Source: an uncultured Megasphaera sp.
Lineage (GTDB): Bacteria; Bacillota; Negativicutes; Veillonellales; Megasphaeraceae
Assembly: GCF_958350005.1 (NCBI RefSeq)
Contig: NZ_CATWFF010000018.1
Location: forward strand, 1 to 19,457
Reading direction: 5' to 3'
DNA length: 19,457 nt
Positions 6,493 to 14,401 of the stretch are shown here, piece by piece. Positions within the stretch are counted from its first letter, which is position 1, and each line of letters opens with the position of its first letter. A program made the translations under genes and the position numbers. Below the pieces are notes generated by a model. The model was given only the letters and a program-made list of their open reading frames with translations, did not search any database and was not told the DNA's origin.

Positions 6493-7674
6493 ATGAAAAA
6501 AATGATTACCGACGTAGCCGTAGATAACAAACGTGTCTTTGTACGTGCCGATTTTAACGTCCCGTTGGATGAAAACGGACGGATTACAGATGATACGCGC
6601 ATCCGGAAAACGCTGCCGACGATTCAGTATTTGCTGGAACATCACGCCGCAGTCATTCTGGCCAGTCATCTCGGCCGGCCCAAGGGAGCAGTCGTACCGA
6701 AGTATTCGCTGAAGCCGGTGGCAGAACGCCTGTCCGAACTGCTGGGACGGCCTGTACAATTTGCGCCGGACTGCATCGGCCCGGAAACGACGGCCATGGC
6801 CAAGGCCCTGCAGCCGGGAGACGTACTGCTTCTGGAAAATCTGCGGTATCATAAAGAAGAAGAAAAGAACGATCCTGCCTTTTCGCAGCAGCTGGCGTCT
6901 CTGGCAGAAGTCGGCATCAATGATGCCTTTGGCTGCTGCCATCGGGCTCATGCATCGGTTGCCGGCATTGCCAAGTATCTCCCCATGGCGGCCGGGTTCC
7001 TGCTGGAAAAGGAAATCCGCTTTATCGGCGGTGCTGTCGATCATCCGGCCCATCCTTTTGCGGCCATCATCGGCGGTGCCAAAGTATCTGACAAGATTGA
7101 AGTCATTTCCAATTTGCTGCCCAAAGTAGATCTCATGATTATTGGCGGCGGTATGGCCAATACCTTCCTGGCCGCTCAGGGATACGGCATTGGAAAATCC
7201 CTGGTAGAAACAGATAAAATCGACCTGGCCAGGGAGCTGATTGCCCAGGCAGCCAAAGAAAAGACGAAACTGCTCCTTCCTGTTGATGTCGTCGTGGCCG
7301 CAGCTTTTGCCAATGATGCGGAACACAAGGTCGTCCCTGTAGACCAGGTGCCGGCAGACTGGATGATTCTGGATGTGGGTACGAAAACGCAGGCCCTGTT
7401 TGCCGCCGAACTGGCACCGATGAAACTGATTGTGTGGAATGGTCCTATGGGCGTTTTCGAAATGGAAAACTATGCCAAAGGAACGGAAGCCGTAGCCAAA
7501 GCCGTAGCCGATTCACAGGCTGTGTCCATTGTCGGCGGCGGCGATTCCGTATCGGCTGTCAATAAGACCGGTCTTGCCGATAAGATTACCCATATTTCTA
7601 CAGGCGGCGGCGCATCCCTGGAATATCTGGAAGGGAAACAGCTTCCCGGCGTAGTCGCACTGAGTGATAAATAA
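6493..7674 (+). CDS. pgk: Phosphoglycerate kinase
   Basis: Transfers the acyl phosphate of 1,3-bisphosphoglycerate to ADP, giving ATP and 3-phosphoglycerate in the cytosol. The 393-aa length is normal for the monomeric bacterial enzyme. It shows VRADFNVPLD (about 17-26), SHLGRPKG, LLLENLRYHKEEEKND, the nucleotide-domain IIGGAKVSDKI, IIGGGMANTFL, VWNGPMGVFE and the C-terminal GGGDSVSAV and STGGGASLEYLEGK. In the loop usually read as NDAFGTAHRAHAS, this protein has GCCHRAHAS, a Thr-Ala to Cys-Cys change. The ATG at 6493 follows AGGAGG (6480-6485). It is 98 nt after gap3 with no terminator between them, and 28 nt before the tpiA start, so an operon with both is likely. Confidence 0.97.
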   Translation: MKKMITDVAVDNKRVFVRADFNVPLDENGRITDDTRIRKTLPTIQYLLEHHAAVILASHLGRPKGAVVPKYSLKPVAERLSELLGRPVQFAPDCIGPETTAMAKALQPGDVLLLENLRYHKEEEKNDPAFSQQLASLAEVGINDAFGCCHRAHASVAGIAKYLPMAAGFLLEKEIRFIGGAVDHPAHPFAAIIGGAKVSDKIEVISNLLPKVDLMIIGGGMANTFLAAQGYGIGKSLVETDKIDLARELIAQAAKEKTKLLLPVDVVVAAAFANDAEHKVVPVDQVPADWMILDVGTKTQALFAAELAPMKLIVWNGPMGVFEMENYAKGTEAVAKAVADSQAVSIVGGGDSVSAVNKTGLADKITHISTGGGASLEYLEGKQLPGVVALSDK

Positions 7675-7702
7675 CGAATCTATACTGAACAGGAGACACA
7701 GG

Positions 7703-8464
7703 ATGAGAAAAACGATTATTGCAGGAAACTGGAAAATGAACCACCTTGGACAGGATGTAACGATTACTGTAACCAGTCTGGTACAGCGCATTTCTCCGGA
7801 TGTAAAACCGGAAATTATCATTGCTCCCGTATTTCCCTATTTGCCTCAGGCCGTAGAGCTGGCTAAAGATTCGCCTGTTCATATAGCGGCGCAGAATATG
7901 CACTGGGAAGACCACGGCGCCTATACGGGCGAAGTGTCGCCGGCCATGCTGACAGATATCGGCGTGACGCACGTCATTATTGGCCATTCCGAACGGCGGG
8001 CATATTTTAACGAAACAGACGAAACGGTCAATAAAAAGGTAAAGTCTGCCCTGAGCCATGGCCTGACACCAATCCTCTGCTGCGGCGAAACGCTGGAACA
8101 GCGGGAAGCCGGCGTCATGCAGTCCTGGATTGAAGGGCAGATTGAACAGGCTCTGTCCGGCATCAGTGCAGCCGATGCCGAAAAGGTCATTATTGCCTAT
8201 GAACCGATCTGGGCCATTGGTACAGGTAAGACGGCTACGGCCGCACAGGCTCAGGAAGTATGTGCCCTTATTCGCCGGAAACTGGCATCGCTGTATACGG
8301 AAGCGACGGCTCAGGCTGTTTCTATCCTCTATGGCGGCAGCGTCAAGGGCAGCAATGTGGCAGAACTTACGGCCTCAGCCGACATTGACGGCGGTCTCGT
8401 CGGCGGGGCCAGCCTGAAAGCCGATGACTTTATGGCAATCATCAACGGAGCTGTCGTTAAATAG
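7703..8464 (+). CDS. tpiA: Triosephosphate isomerase
   Basis: Interconverts dihydroxyacetone phosphate and glyceraldehyde-3-phosphate. The protein is 253 aa from the ATG at 7703, which has AGGAG at 7691-7695; the frame is open further upstream to 7664 but that part has no family similarity and overlaps pgk. Catalytic residues are visible: Asn9 and Lys11 (AGNWKMN), His95 (IIGHSERRAYF) and Glu167 (AYEPIWAIGTGKTAT), plus the phosphate-binding ILYGGSVKGSN and GLVGGASL. It is the last gene of the glycolytic run and is followed within 20 nt by a strong terminator shared with the converging phosphate transporter. Confidence 0.97.
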   Translation: MRKTIIAGNWKMNHLGQDVTITVTSLVQRISPDVKPEIIIAPVFPYLPQAVELAKDSPVHIAAQNMHWEDHGAYTGEVSPAMLTDIGVTHVIIGHSERRAYFNETDETVNKKVKSALSHGLTPILCCGETLEQREAGVMQSWIEGQIEQALSGISAADAEKVIIAYEPIWAIGTGKTATAAQAQEVCALIRRKLASLYTEATAQAVSILYGGSVKGSNVAELTASADIDGGLVGGASLKADDFMAIINGAVVK

Positions 8465-8483
8465 ACAGTACGGTGTAAGAAGA

Positions 8484-8528
8484 ATACGAAAAAACCTGGC
8501 AGCGAATGGCTGTCAGGTTTTTTCGTAT
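8484..8528. terminator. Bidirectional intrinsic terminator between tpiA and pit
   Basis: A 19-nt arm (8484-8502) pairs with 8510-8528 with only one G-U pair and a 7-nt loop. The arms carry A6 on one side and T6 on the other, so the hairpin has a U tract in both directions. It ends tpiA on the plus strand and pit on the minus strand. Confidence 0.9.
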
Positions 8529-8550
8529 GAGGGTATAGATGATATACTGC

Positions 8551-9540
8551 TTATAAGGCGTCAATAATCAGGAAAATGACGGCCGACATGGCGGCACTGA
8601 TAGGAATGGTGACGCACCAGGCAATGAGCATGCTCCGGGCGACGCCCCAGTGGACGGCCCGTACCCGTTCGGCTGAGCCCACACCCATGATGGAGCCCGA
8701 TACGACGTGAGTCGTACTGACGGGAAGATGGAGGAATGTGGCTGTAAAGATAACCAGTGACGAGTTCAGATCGGCTGCAAAGCCGTTGATCGATTCCATT
8801 TTGAAGATCTTCGTGCCCATAGTCGAAATAATGCGCCAGCCGCCGGCAGACGTTCCCAGGGCCATAGAGGTAGCACAGGCCAGTTTGACCCAAATGGGGA
8901 TTTCCATGGTTTCAATATATCCGCCGCTCAGCAGGGCCAGGGCGATAATGCCCATCGCTTTCTGCGCGTCGTTGGAGCCGTGAGAAAAGGCCATGAGACT
9001 GGCAGACAGGAGCTGCATTCTCCGGAATTTCTGATTCATGACGAGGGGAGAATAATTGCGGACAATCCACAGGAGGCCGATCATGACAAAATAGCCTACA
9101 ATCAGGGCCACGACCGGCGACAGGACGAGGGATAAAATAATTTTTTCGATACCTGTCATATCCAGGGCTGCCGGGCCGACGCTGATGGATACGGCGCCGA
9201 TAACGCCGCCGATCAGGGAATGGGAGGAACTGCTGGGAATGCGGTAATACCAGGTAAGGATATTCCAGATAATGGAGCCGATGAGAGCAGCCACAATGAC
9301 TTCCAGGCTGATCTCTGCCGGGTCCAGGACCAGGTCGCCGCCAATGGTTTTGGCCACGCCTGTACTGACCATGGCGCCGGCGAAATTCAGTACGGCAGCC
9401 ATCATGACGGCGTGACGCGGTGAAATGGCTCGGGTCGATACGCTCGTAGCAATGGCGTTGGCCGTATCGTGAAAGCCGTTAATATAATCAAACAACACGG
9501 CAAGAAGTACAATCGTCCATATTAACCAATGCTCAGGCAT
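8551..9540 (-). CDS. pit: PiT-family inorganic phosphate transporter
   Basis: Integral membrane low-affinity phosphate symporter, 329 aa. Both signature repeats of the family are visible: NGFHDTANAIAT (21-32) near the N-terminus and FSHGSNDAQKAMGI (185-198) in the middle. Each half continues into an S-x-S/T-H block (SSSSHSLIGGVIGA at 103-116; VSTTHVVSGSIMGVG at 274-288). Around ten hydrophobic segments are apparent. It is the second gene of a minus-strand pair: its ATG at 9540 overlaps the end of the DUF47 gene by 8 nt, suggesting translational coupling. The Pit/DUF47 pairing is a common bacterial arrangement in which the PhoU-like partner is thought to modulate the channel. The gene converges on tpiA. 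Confidence 0.95.
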   Translation of the reverse strand: MPEHWLIWTIVLLAVLFDYINGFHDTANAIATSVSTRAISPRHAVMMAAVLNFAGAMVSTGVAKTIGGDLVLDPAEISLEVIVAALIGSIIWNILTWYYRIPSSSSHSLIGGVIGAVSISVGPAALDMTGIEKIILSLVLSPVVALIVGYFVMIGLLWIVRNYSPLVMNQKFRRMQLLSASLMAFSHGSNDAQKAMGIIALALLSGGYIETMEIPIWVKLACATSMALGTSAGGWRIISTMGTKIFKMESINGFAADLNSSLVIFTATFLHLPVSTTHVVSGSIMGVGSAERVRAVHWGVARSMLIAWCVTIPISAAMSAVIFLIIDAL

Positions 9541-10162
9541 ATTTCAGTACTACCTTTCTGAATGTAATTACCAGGTCTTCACATTCGTCTGTAATATCTT
9601 CTACGGACTGCAGTACTTCTTTCCATTTGATGATTTCAATAGGATCGCTGCACTGCGTAAAAAGCTTGGCCATTTCCTGATGATACAGCATGTCGCATTC
9701 CTGTTCCAGTTTCAGTACTTTTTTGCTTCGTGCTTCCACTTTCAGATAATTTTTTTTCAAATCTTTCATATAGCCAATGGACTTGCGAATTTCCTTCATG
9801 GCCTTGGCCGTAATTTCCGTCATTTCCCTGGCTCCGTCTGAAGCCTGTCCGATCTGATACATGCACATTTTGTCCATAATATCGCTGATGCTGTCAATAG
9901 CCGTATCCAGCTGGTCAATGAGCTGCTGAATGTCTTCCCGGTCGAAAGGGGTAATAAAGGTCTTCTGCAGACGTTTCATCGTTTCCATGACAAGCGTATC
10001 TGCTTCATCAGCAGCGGCATCAATTTTTTCCAGCGCTTCTTCTTTGGGGATTTCGCCATGCATGGCCTGGCGCAGCAGCTCTGCCGCTTTATAGCACAGT
10101 TCGGCATGCTGATCCAGTAGTGCAAAAAACTTTTCTTCCTTGGGCTTCAAATGAAATGCCAT
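9533..10162 (-). CDS. DUF47 family PhoU-like protein, partner of Pit
   Basis: A 209-aa, mostly helical cytosolic protein of the DUF47 (PhoU_div) family, often encoded with PiT transporters. It has acidic metal-binding-type helices such as DAAADEADTLVMETMKRL, TPFDREDIQQLIDQLDTAIDS and the C-terminal SVEDITDECEDLVITFRKVVL. I take the ATG at 10162 (MAFHLKPKEEKFF), preceded by AAGGAG (10179-10174 on the minus strand). The frame is open 20 codons further upstream, but that part is not family-like and lies over the promoter-proximal region. It is first in the pair and overlaps pit by 8 nt. The precise biochemical role of DUF47 proteins is not settled; regulation of phosphate uptake is inferred from context. 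Confidence 0.9.
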   Translation of the reverse strand: MAFHLKPKEEKFFALLDQHAELCYKAAELLRQAMHGEIPKEEALEKIDAAADEADTLVMETMKRLQKTFITPFDREDIQQLIDQLDTAIDSISDIMDKMCMYQIGQASDGAREMTEITAKAMKEIRKSIGYMKDLKKNYLKVEARSKKVLKLEQECDMLYHQEMAKLFTQCSDPIEIIKWKEVLQSVEDITDECEDLVITFRKVVLKYA

Positions 10163-10227
10163 ACGTATCAGATCTCCTTGTACAATGACTTTTACATATA
10201 CTTTACGAAATAATGCATACACTTTTT

Positions 10228-10244
10228 ACAATAGTATGCTATAC
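10228..10244 (-). repeat. 17-bp element shared with the gap1 leader (copy 2)
   Basis: Minus-strand GTATAGCATACTATTGT differs at one base from the copy at 64-80. Here it sits immediately downstream of the DUF47 -10 box, where a repressor could block initiation. It overlaps a small inverted repeat, ATGCT-N4-AGCAT. Confidence 0.4.
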
Positions 10245-10247
10245 AGC

Positions 10248-10256
10248 ATTATACCA
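10248..10256 (-). promoter_or_regulatory. Extended -10 promoter for DUF47-pit
   Basis: On the minus strand TGG-TATAAT (10256-10248) is a full extended -10 element about 86 nt before the DUF47 start codon. No good -35 was found, which an extended -10 can tolerate. The 17-bp element at 10244-10228 lies at the expected start point. Confidence 0.55.
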
Positions 10257-10370
10257 TAGGCCGGGTCATTATTCTATTGTCTGTTGCTATCTGGTCAAAA
10301 TAGAGGCATACAGGCAGGGTATCTAAAATTCATAACAAATTTATGGCAAAACTACACTTTTTTGGTAATT

Positions 10371-10395
10371 TATTGTATAATAAGCACATACAATA
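10371..10395 (+). promoter_or_regulatory. rrf2 promoter with overlapping inverted repeat (candidate autoregulatory operator)
   Basis: The -10 is TATAAT (10376-10381), preceded by TG, with no strong -35. A perfect inverted repeat, TATTGTAT (10371-10378) and ATACAATA (10388-10395) with a 9-nt spacer, covers the -10 box and start region. Rrf2-family regulators commonly repress their own promoters through AT-rich dyads of about this size, so this is a plausible binding site. Confidence 0.55.
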
Positions 10396-10415
10396 GTAAG
10401 GAGGGATGTATTCAA

Positions 10416-10904
10416 ATGAGACTAAACCAGGCCACAGACTATGCTTTCCGGATGGTGCTGTATCTGGCAGCAATGCCGGAAGGAACGAAAATCACAGGGT
10501 CCGTATTGGCGGCGAAGCAGAATATTCCCGAACGGTTTTTGCTGAAAATCATGCGCAGTCTTACTGCAGCAGGTATTATGAAGTCATACCGCGGGGTCGA
10601 TGGCGGGTTTGCACTGCAGCGTTCCCCCAGAGATATTACGCTGTTCGATGTGATTGAAGCCGTAGAAGGGCAGACAGAGCTGCAGCGCTGCCTTCATGAT
10701 CTGGGATCTTGTTCCCGGGGCTGCAGCGGCATGTGTTCTATTTATGCGGCGTTCTCGGAAATCCAGATGGAACTGGCGAATAAATTAAAATCCATTAATT
10801 TTGCTGATCTGGCTGAACAGGAAGAAAAGCTGAAGACCATTCATGAGCTTGAGCAGCAGCAGGCAGCCGGCCAGCCGGCGCAGACAGCGTCATCTGCCCA
10901 GTAA
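10416..10904 (+). CDS. Rrf2 family transcriptional regulator with Fe-S-type cysteines
   Basis: A 162-aa regulator starting MRLNQATDYAFRMVLYLA, typical of Rrf2 proteins. The ATG at 10416 follows AAGGAGGG (10398-10405); an ATG at 10406 is out of frame, and the open frame further upstream lies in the promoter. A winged helix-turn-helix spans about 25-70 (ITGSVLAAKQNIPERFLLKIMRSL, then the wing YRGVDGGFALQRSP). The cluster-binding region holds four cysteines: Cys92, Cys99, Cys103 and Cys107. Three are standard for IscR/NsrR-like cluster ligands, so a redox, NO or Fe-S sensor is likely, but I cannot say which. The tail is Gln/Ala-rich. It is transcribed alone, divergent from DUF47-pit, and ends at a terminator. 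Confidence 0.92.
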   Translation: MRLNQATDYAFRMVLYLAAMPEGTKITGSVLAAKQNIPERFLLKIMRSLTAAGIMKSYRGVDGGFALQRSPRDITLFDVIEAVEGQTELQRCLHDLGSCSRGCSGMCSIYAAFSEIQMELANKLKSINFADLAEQEEKLKTIHELEQQQAAGQPAQTASSAQ

Positions 10905-10915
10905 GGGCGATGCAG

Positions 10916-10946
10916 AAGCGGTGCAATATCATGTTGCGCCGCTTTT
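10916..10946 (+). terminator. Intrinsic terminator after the rrf2 gene
   Basis: AAGCGGTGCAA (10916-10926) pairs with TTGCGCCGCTT (10934-10944), 11 bp with one G-U pair and a 7-nt loop, followed by TTTT (10943-10946). Confidence 0.8.
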
Positions 10947-10993
10947 CTGTATGTATTGGCCTGCAGGCCGTCTTTATTTTCATGGAAAAATAG

Positions 10994-11001
10994 TGTACAA
11001 T
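10994..11001 (+). promoter_or_regulatory. Candidate promoter for the cdaA operon
   Basis: TG-TACAAT (10994-11001) forms an extended -10 about 45 nt before cdaA. The upstream TCTTTA/TTTATT stretch is a poor -35. A 12-bp perfect palindrome, GGCCTGCAGGCC (10958-10969), lies upstream of it. Confidence 0.45.
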
Positions 11002-11045
11002 AAGTCTGTTTACTGGGTATTTTATATTTTTTTGGAGAAATGCGT

Positions 11046-11861
11046 ATGATGTATTTGCCTATTCAGGGATTTATCAGCAGCTTTCGGCTGCTTGACATAT
11101 TAGATATCCTTCTCGTAGCCTTTGTGCTGTATAAGTTGTTTGTCTTAATCCGCAATACCCGGGCCGTAGCCCTGGTAAAAGGCCTGATCATCCTGGGCAT
11201 CGTGACAGTAATCAGCCGGGTACTGGATCTGCACGTCGTAAACTGGATGCTGCAGCAGGGCATGACCGTCATTCTGGTCGCCCTGCCAGTCGTATTCCAG
11301 CCGGAACTGCGGCGGGCTCTGGAACAAATTGGCCGCGGCCGTTTCTTTCGTTCCGGTCACGTCATTAACATGGAAGAGCTGGAACATCTGGTTGACGAAG
11401 TCGTTGCCATATCGGAATCGATGTCCAAAACCCATACGGGAGCGCTCATTGTGTTTGAACGGGATGTAGGATTGAATGACTATATCGATACAGGTGTAGC
11501 CATTGATGGCATTGTATCGCGGGAATTGCTGGGAAATATCTTTATTCCCAATACGCCTCTGCACGACGGCGCCGTCATTATTCGGGAAAACCGGATCATG
11601 GCTGCCGGCTGTCTCCTGCCGCTTACGTCGGACCGGTCCCTGTCTACGGAGCTGGGGACCCGTCACCGGGCAGCCATTGGCATCAGTGAACTTGCCGATG
11701 CAGTCGTCGTCGTTGTCAGCGAAGAAACGGGCTCCATTTCCTATACCTATGGCGGTCATATTTATCGCCACCTGGACGGAACAGCCCTGCGGAATATTCT
11801 CATGACCTTCCTGAACAAAACGCCTCAGGGACTGGCCAATATTTTAAAATGGAGGCCATAA
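11046..11861 (+). CDS. cdaA: Diadenylate cyclase CdaA (c-di-AMP synthase)
   Basis: Membrane enzyme that condenses two ATP into cyclic di-AMP, a second messenger controlling potassium and osmolyte balance and wall homeostasis. From the ATG at 11046 the protein is 271 aa; GGAG at 11034-11037 fits this start better than the in-frame ATG at 11040, and 11049 is also possible. Three N-terminal membrane helices (about 15-36, 41-60 and 69-84) precede the DisA_N catalytic domain, whose two signature motifs are intact: DGA (174-176, in PLHDGAVII) and RHRAA (206-210, in LGTRHRAAIG). It heads the cdaA-cdaR-COG2509-glmM cluster, with cdaR starting 4 nt after its stop. Confidence 0.96.
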   Translation: MMYLPIQGFISSFRLLDILDILLVAFVLYKLFVLIRNTRAVALVKGLIILGIVTVISRVLDLHVVNWMLQQGMTVILVALPVVFQPELRRALEQIGRGRFFRSGHVINMEELEHLVDEVVAISESMSKTHTGALIVFERDVGLNDYIDTGVAIDGIVSRELLGNIFIPNTPLHDGAVIIRENRIMAAGCLLPLTSDRSLSTELGTRHRAAIGISELADAVVVVVSEETGSISYTYGGHIYRHLDGTALRNILMTFLNKTPQGLANILKWRP

Positions 11862-11865
11862 GATA

Positions 11866-12774
11866 ATGAACAAGCTGGATAAGAAATGGCAGTTGAAGCT
11901 TATCTGCCTCATATTGGCAATTGTATTATGGTTTTTTATTATTAATGAACAGAATCCTCAGAGCGAAGGCAGTTACACCGTTCCTGTAGTCGTGGAAAAT
12001 CTGGATTCGCAGTTCATTACGTCCAATGTGCCTAAAACGGTGTACGTCCGCCTGTCGGGGCCGCGCAACACGATCATCAACGTAGACCCATCTACGATTA
12101 AGGCTTACATCGATTTGTCCGATGCCCAGGAAGGGGAAATGGATGTGCCCGTTCATGTGGAAATCCCGACGGGAACGGAATTGAAAAAGCAGAGTATTGC
12201 CACTGCAAAGATCATGGTCGATGTGTATACGGTGCAGGAATTCGTCTTGACTCCGAATTTGACGGGACGCATGGAAGACGATACCTTTGTCAGCAGTTTG
12301 AAAATGGTGCCGGAAAAAGTCGTTGTCAGCGGTGCCCGCCGCCTGATTCAGCAGGTCGAACAGGCTGTAGTGGAAATTCCTGTCGGCGACAAGACAGAAG
12401 ATTTCTCGCTCATGACGCCCATTCGCCTGCTCGCTGCTGATGGTTCCCGTGTAGAAGGACTGGAAATGACGCCGTGGCAGAGCAACGTCCGCGTGGCAAT
12501 TGGCCGCAATGGCGCCGTAAAAGAAGTACCTGTCCATGCGCAGACCAATGGCGATCCGGCCGTATCCGTTTCTGCCGTCACTGTCAGTCCGGCCACGGTT
12601 ACGGCCAAAGGCGATGCGAATATACTGAAAAATCTGTCCCGCATCGATTTGCCTGCTCTGGATGTAACCGGCCTGGATCAGGATAAGGACTGGAAGATGA
12701 TCATTCCGCCGGTAAATGGAATTGTATTTGAACCGAATGCCGTAGATGTTACGGTTCATGTAGACCGGCCATGA
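11866..12774 (+). CDS. cdaR: CdaR-like YbbR domain protein, regulator of CdaA
   Basis: A 302-aa protein with one N-terminal membrane anchor (about 11-28: LKLICLILAIVLWFFIIN) and an extracytoplasmic part of repeated YbbR beta domains. Three repeats can be discerned at roughly 35-116, 122-209 and 215-300, with the typical VPVVVENL, YTVQEFVLTPNLTG and EVPVHAQTNG type openings. In Firmicutes, CdaR is membrane-associated and modulates CdaA activity. The start at 11866 uses GGAGG (11851-11855) inside the end of cdaA. Its stop is 16 nt before the next gene's start. Confidence 0.9.
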   Translation: MNKLDKKWQLKLICLILAIVLWFFIINEQNPQSEGSYTVPVVVENLDSQFITSNVPKTVYVRLSGPRNTIINVDPSTIKAYIDLSDAQEGEMDVPVHVEIPTGTELKKQSIATAKIMVDVYTVQEFVLTPNLTGRMEDDTFVSSLKMVPEKVVVSGARRLIQQVEQAVVEIPVGDKTEDFSLMTPIRLLAADGSRVEGLEMTPWQSNVRVAIGRNGAVKEVPVHAQTNGDPAVSVSAVTVSPATVTAKGDANILKNLSRIDLPALDVTGLDQDKDWKMIIPPVNGIVFEPNAVDVTVHVDRP

Positions 12775-12790
12775 CGAAGGAGAGAGTTGC

Positions 12791-14401
12791 GTGATTAGAA
12801 TACTGAATATCCGGACAGCTGTGCCGATGAAAAAGTCGCTGGAGCAGCTTGCTGCCAAGAAACTGCGGTGCCGTCCTGACGACATCCATCGGCTCCTCAT
12901 CGTGCGCCGTTCTGTAGATGCGCGGAAAAAGCCGCGGATTTATCTGGTGTTTACTGTCGATGTATCCCTGCAGAATGAAGACCGTATATGGAAACGCTGT
13001 CACGACAACAAGGATATACGCCGTCTGGAAGAAGTGGTGTATACGCCGCCTGTGCCAGGTACGGCTGTCCTGCGCCATCGCCCTGTTGTAATCGGTACGG
13101 GGCCGTCCGGGCTGGCAGCAGCTCTGGCACTGGCCCGCAGCGGCTACCGGCCTCTGGTATTTGAACGGGGCTGCGACGTCGATACGCGAAGCCGGCATGT
13201 AGAAGAATTCTGGCAGGGAGGGCCTTTCCGGCCAGAGTCCAATGTCCAGTTTGGCGAAGGCGGGGCCGGCACGTTTTCAGACGGCAAACTGACGACGCGG
13301 GTCAACCATCCCCTGCTGCGGCATATACTGGAAATACTGGTGGAAGCCGGTGCGCCGGAAGAGATTCTCTATGCCTATAATCCTCATGTGGGCACGGATA
13401 TTTTACGAAACGTTGTAAAAAATATCCGTCATATGATAGAATTAGCAGGTGGAACGGTTTTGTTTAAACACTGTGTCACTGCCGTGAAGCGGGATGTCCA
13501 GGGCCGTATTCACTCCGTTGTCGTAAACGGAACGGATGAATATGAGACAGACGTCGTCATCATGGGAATTGGACACAGTGCGCGGGATACGTACTACATG
13601 CTCCATGATACAGGGGTGCTGCTGGAAAAGAAGCCTTTTGCCGTGGGCGTACGAATCGAACACAGCCAGGAACTGATCGACCGGTCGCAATATGGCTATC
13701 CTGCGGCAGAACTGGGACTGGACCCGGCATCGTATGCTCTCGTATACCACAGTCCGGAAGGGCGGTCCTGCTATTCCTTCTGCATGTGCCCCGGCGGCAC
13801 CGTCGTCGCTGCGGCGTCAGAAGCAGGCCGGGTTGTAACGAACGGAATGAGCCTGTACCACCGGGACAGCGGGGTGGCCAACAGTGCCATCGTAGTCAAC
13901 GTGACGGCAGAAGATATGGGCGGCGACAGTCCGCTGGCAGGCATTGCCTTTCAGCGCCGCTATGAAGAACTGGCCTTTCAGGCCGGCGGCAGCTCGTACT
14001 GTGCGCCTGCGCAGACTGTAGGCTCCTTTCTGGGACGCAGTCCTGCAGCCAGCCCTTCTGTTCATACCTATCGGCCAGGCGTGACCTGGACCGATCTGCA
14101 TCAGGTCCTGCCGCCTTTTGTGACGGCTACCCTGGAACAGGCAATTCCCTATTTTGGCCGCCGCATTCATGGCTTTGACAGCGACGGTGCCGTCATGACC
14201 GGCGTTGAAACGCGGACCAGTGCGCCTGTGCGCATCGTCCGCGGTGAAGACCGGATGGCAGCGGGGACACCGGGACTCTATCCTGTTGGTGAAGGCGCCG
14301 GGTATGCCGGCGGCATTATGAGCGCCTTTTTAGACGGACTGGAAACGGCAAATCAGATTATTGGCAAATATCAGACCTTTGGAGGTAACGTAAATGGCTA
14401 G
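12791..14401 (+). CDS. FAD-dependent dehydrogenase of the COG2509 type
   Basis: A 536-aa soluble flavoprotein. The GTG at 12791 has AAGGAG (12777-12782) at 8-nt spacing and no better start. An N-terminal domain of about 95 residues (MIRILNIRTAVPMKKSLEQL...) precedes the dinucleotide-binding loop VVIGTGPSGLAAALALARSG (99-118) with Glu125-Arg126 at the end of the second strand. NVQFGEGGAGTFSDGKL (151-167) and the C-terminal LYPVGEGAGYAGGIMSAFLDG are characteristic of this uncharacterised family. The substrate is not known. It overlaps the glmM start by 8 nt and follows cdaR by 16 nt, so it is co-transcribed with c-di-AMP and amino-sugar genes; a direct role there is unproven. Confidence 0.88.
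   Translation: MIRILNIRTAVPMKKSLEQLAAKKLRCRPDDIHRLLIVRRSVDARKKPRIYLVFTVDVSLQNEDRIWKRCHDNKDIRRLEEVVYTPPVPGTAVLRHRPVVIGTGPSGLAAALALARSGYRPLVFERGCDVDTRSRHVEEFWQGGPFRPESNVQFGEGGAGTFSDGKLTTRVNHPLLRHILEILVEAGAPEEILYAYNPHVGTDILRNVVKNIRHMIELAGGTVLFKHCVTAVKRDVQGRIHSVVVNGTDEYETDVVIMGIGHSARDTYYMLHDTGVLLEKKPFAVGVRIEHSQELIDRSQYGYPAAELGLDPASYALVYHSPEGRSCYSFCMCPGGTVVAAASEAGRVVTNGMSLYHRDSGVANSAIVVNVTAEDMGGDSPLAGIAFQRRYEELAFQAGGSSYCAPAQTVGSFLGRSPAASPSVHTYRPGVTWTDLHQVLPPFVTATLEQAIPYFGRRIHGFDSDGAVMTGVETRTSAPVRIVRGEDRMAAGTPGLYPVGEGAGYAGGIMSAFLDGLETANQIIGKYQTFGGNVNG

Noticed and set aside
10406..10657. Alternative start for an 83-aa frame at the rrf2 ribosome site
   Set aside because: The frame is a shadow of the Rrf2 gene and encodes nothing recognisable.
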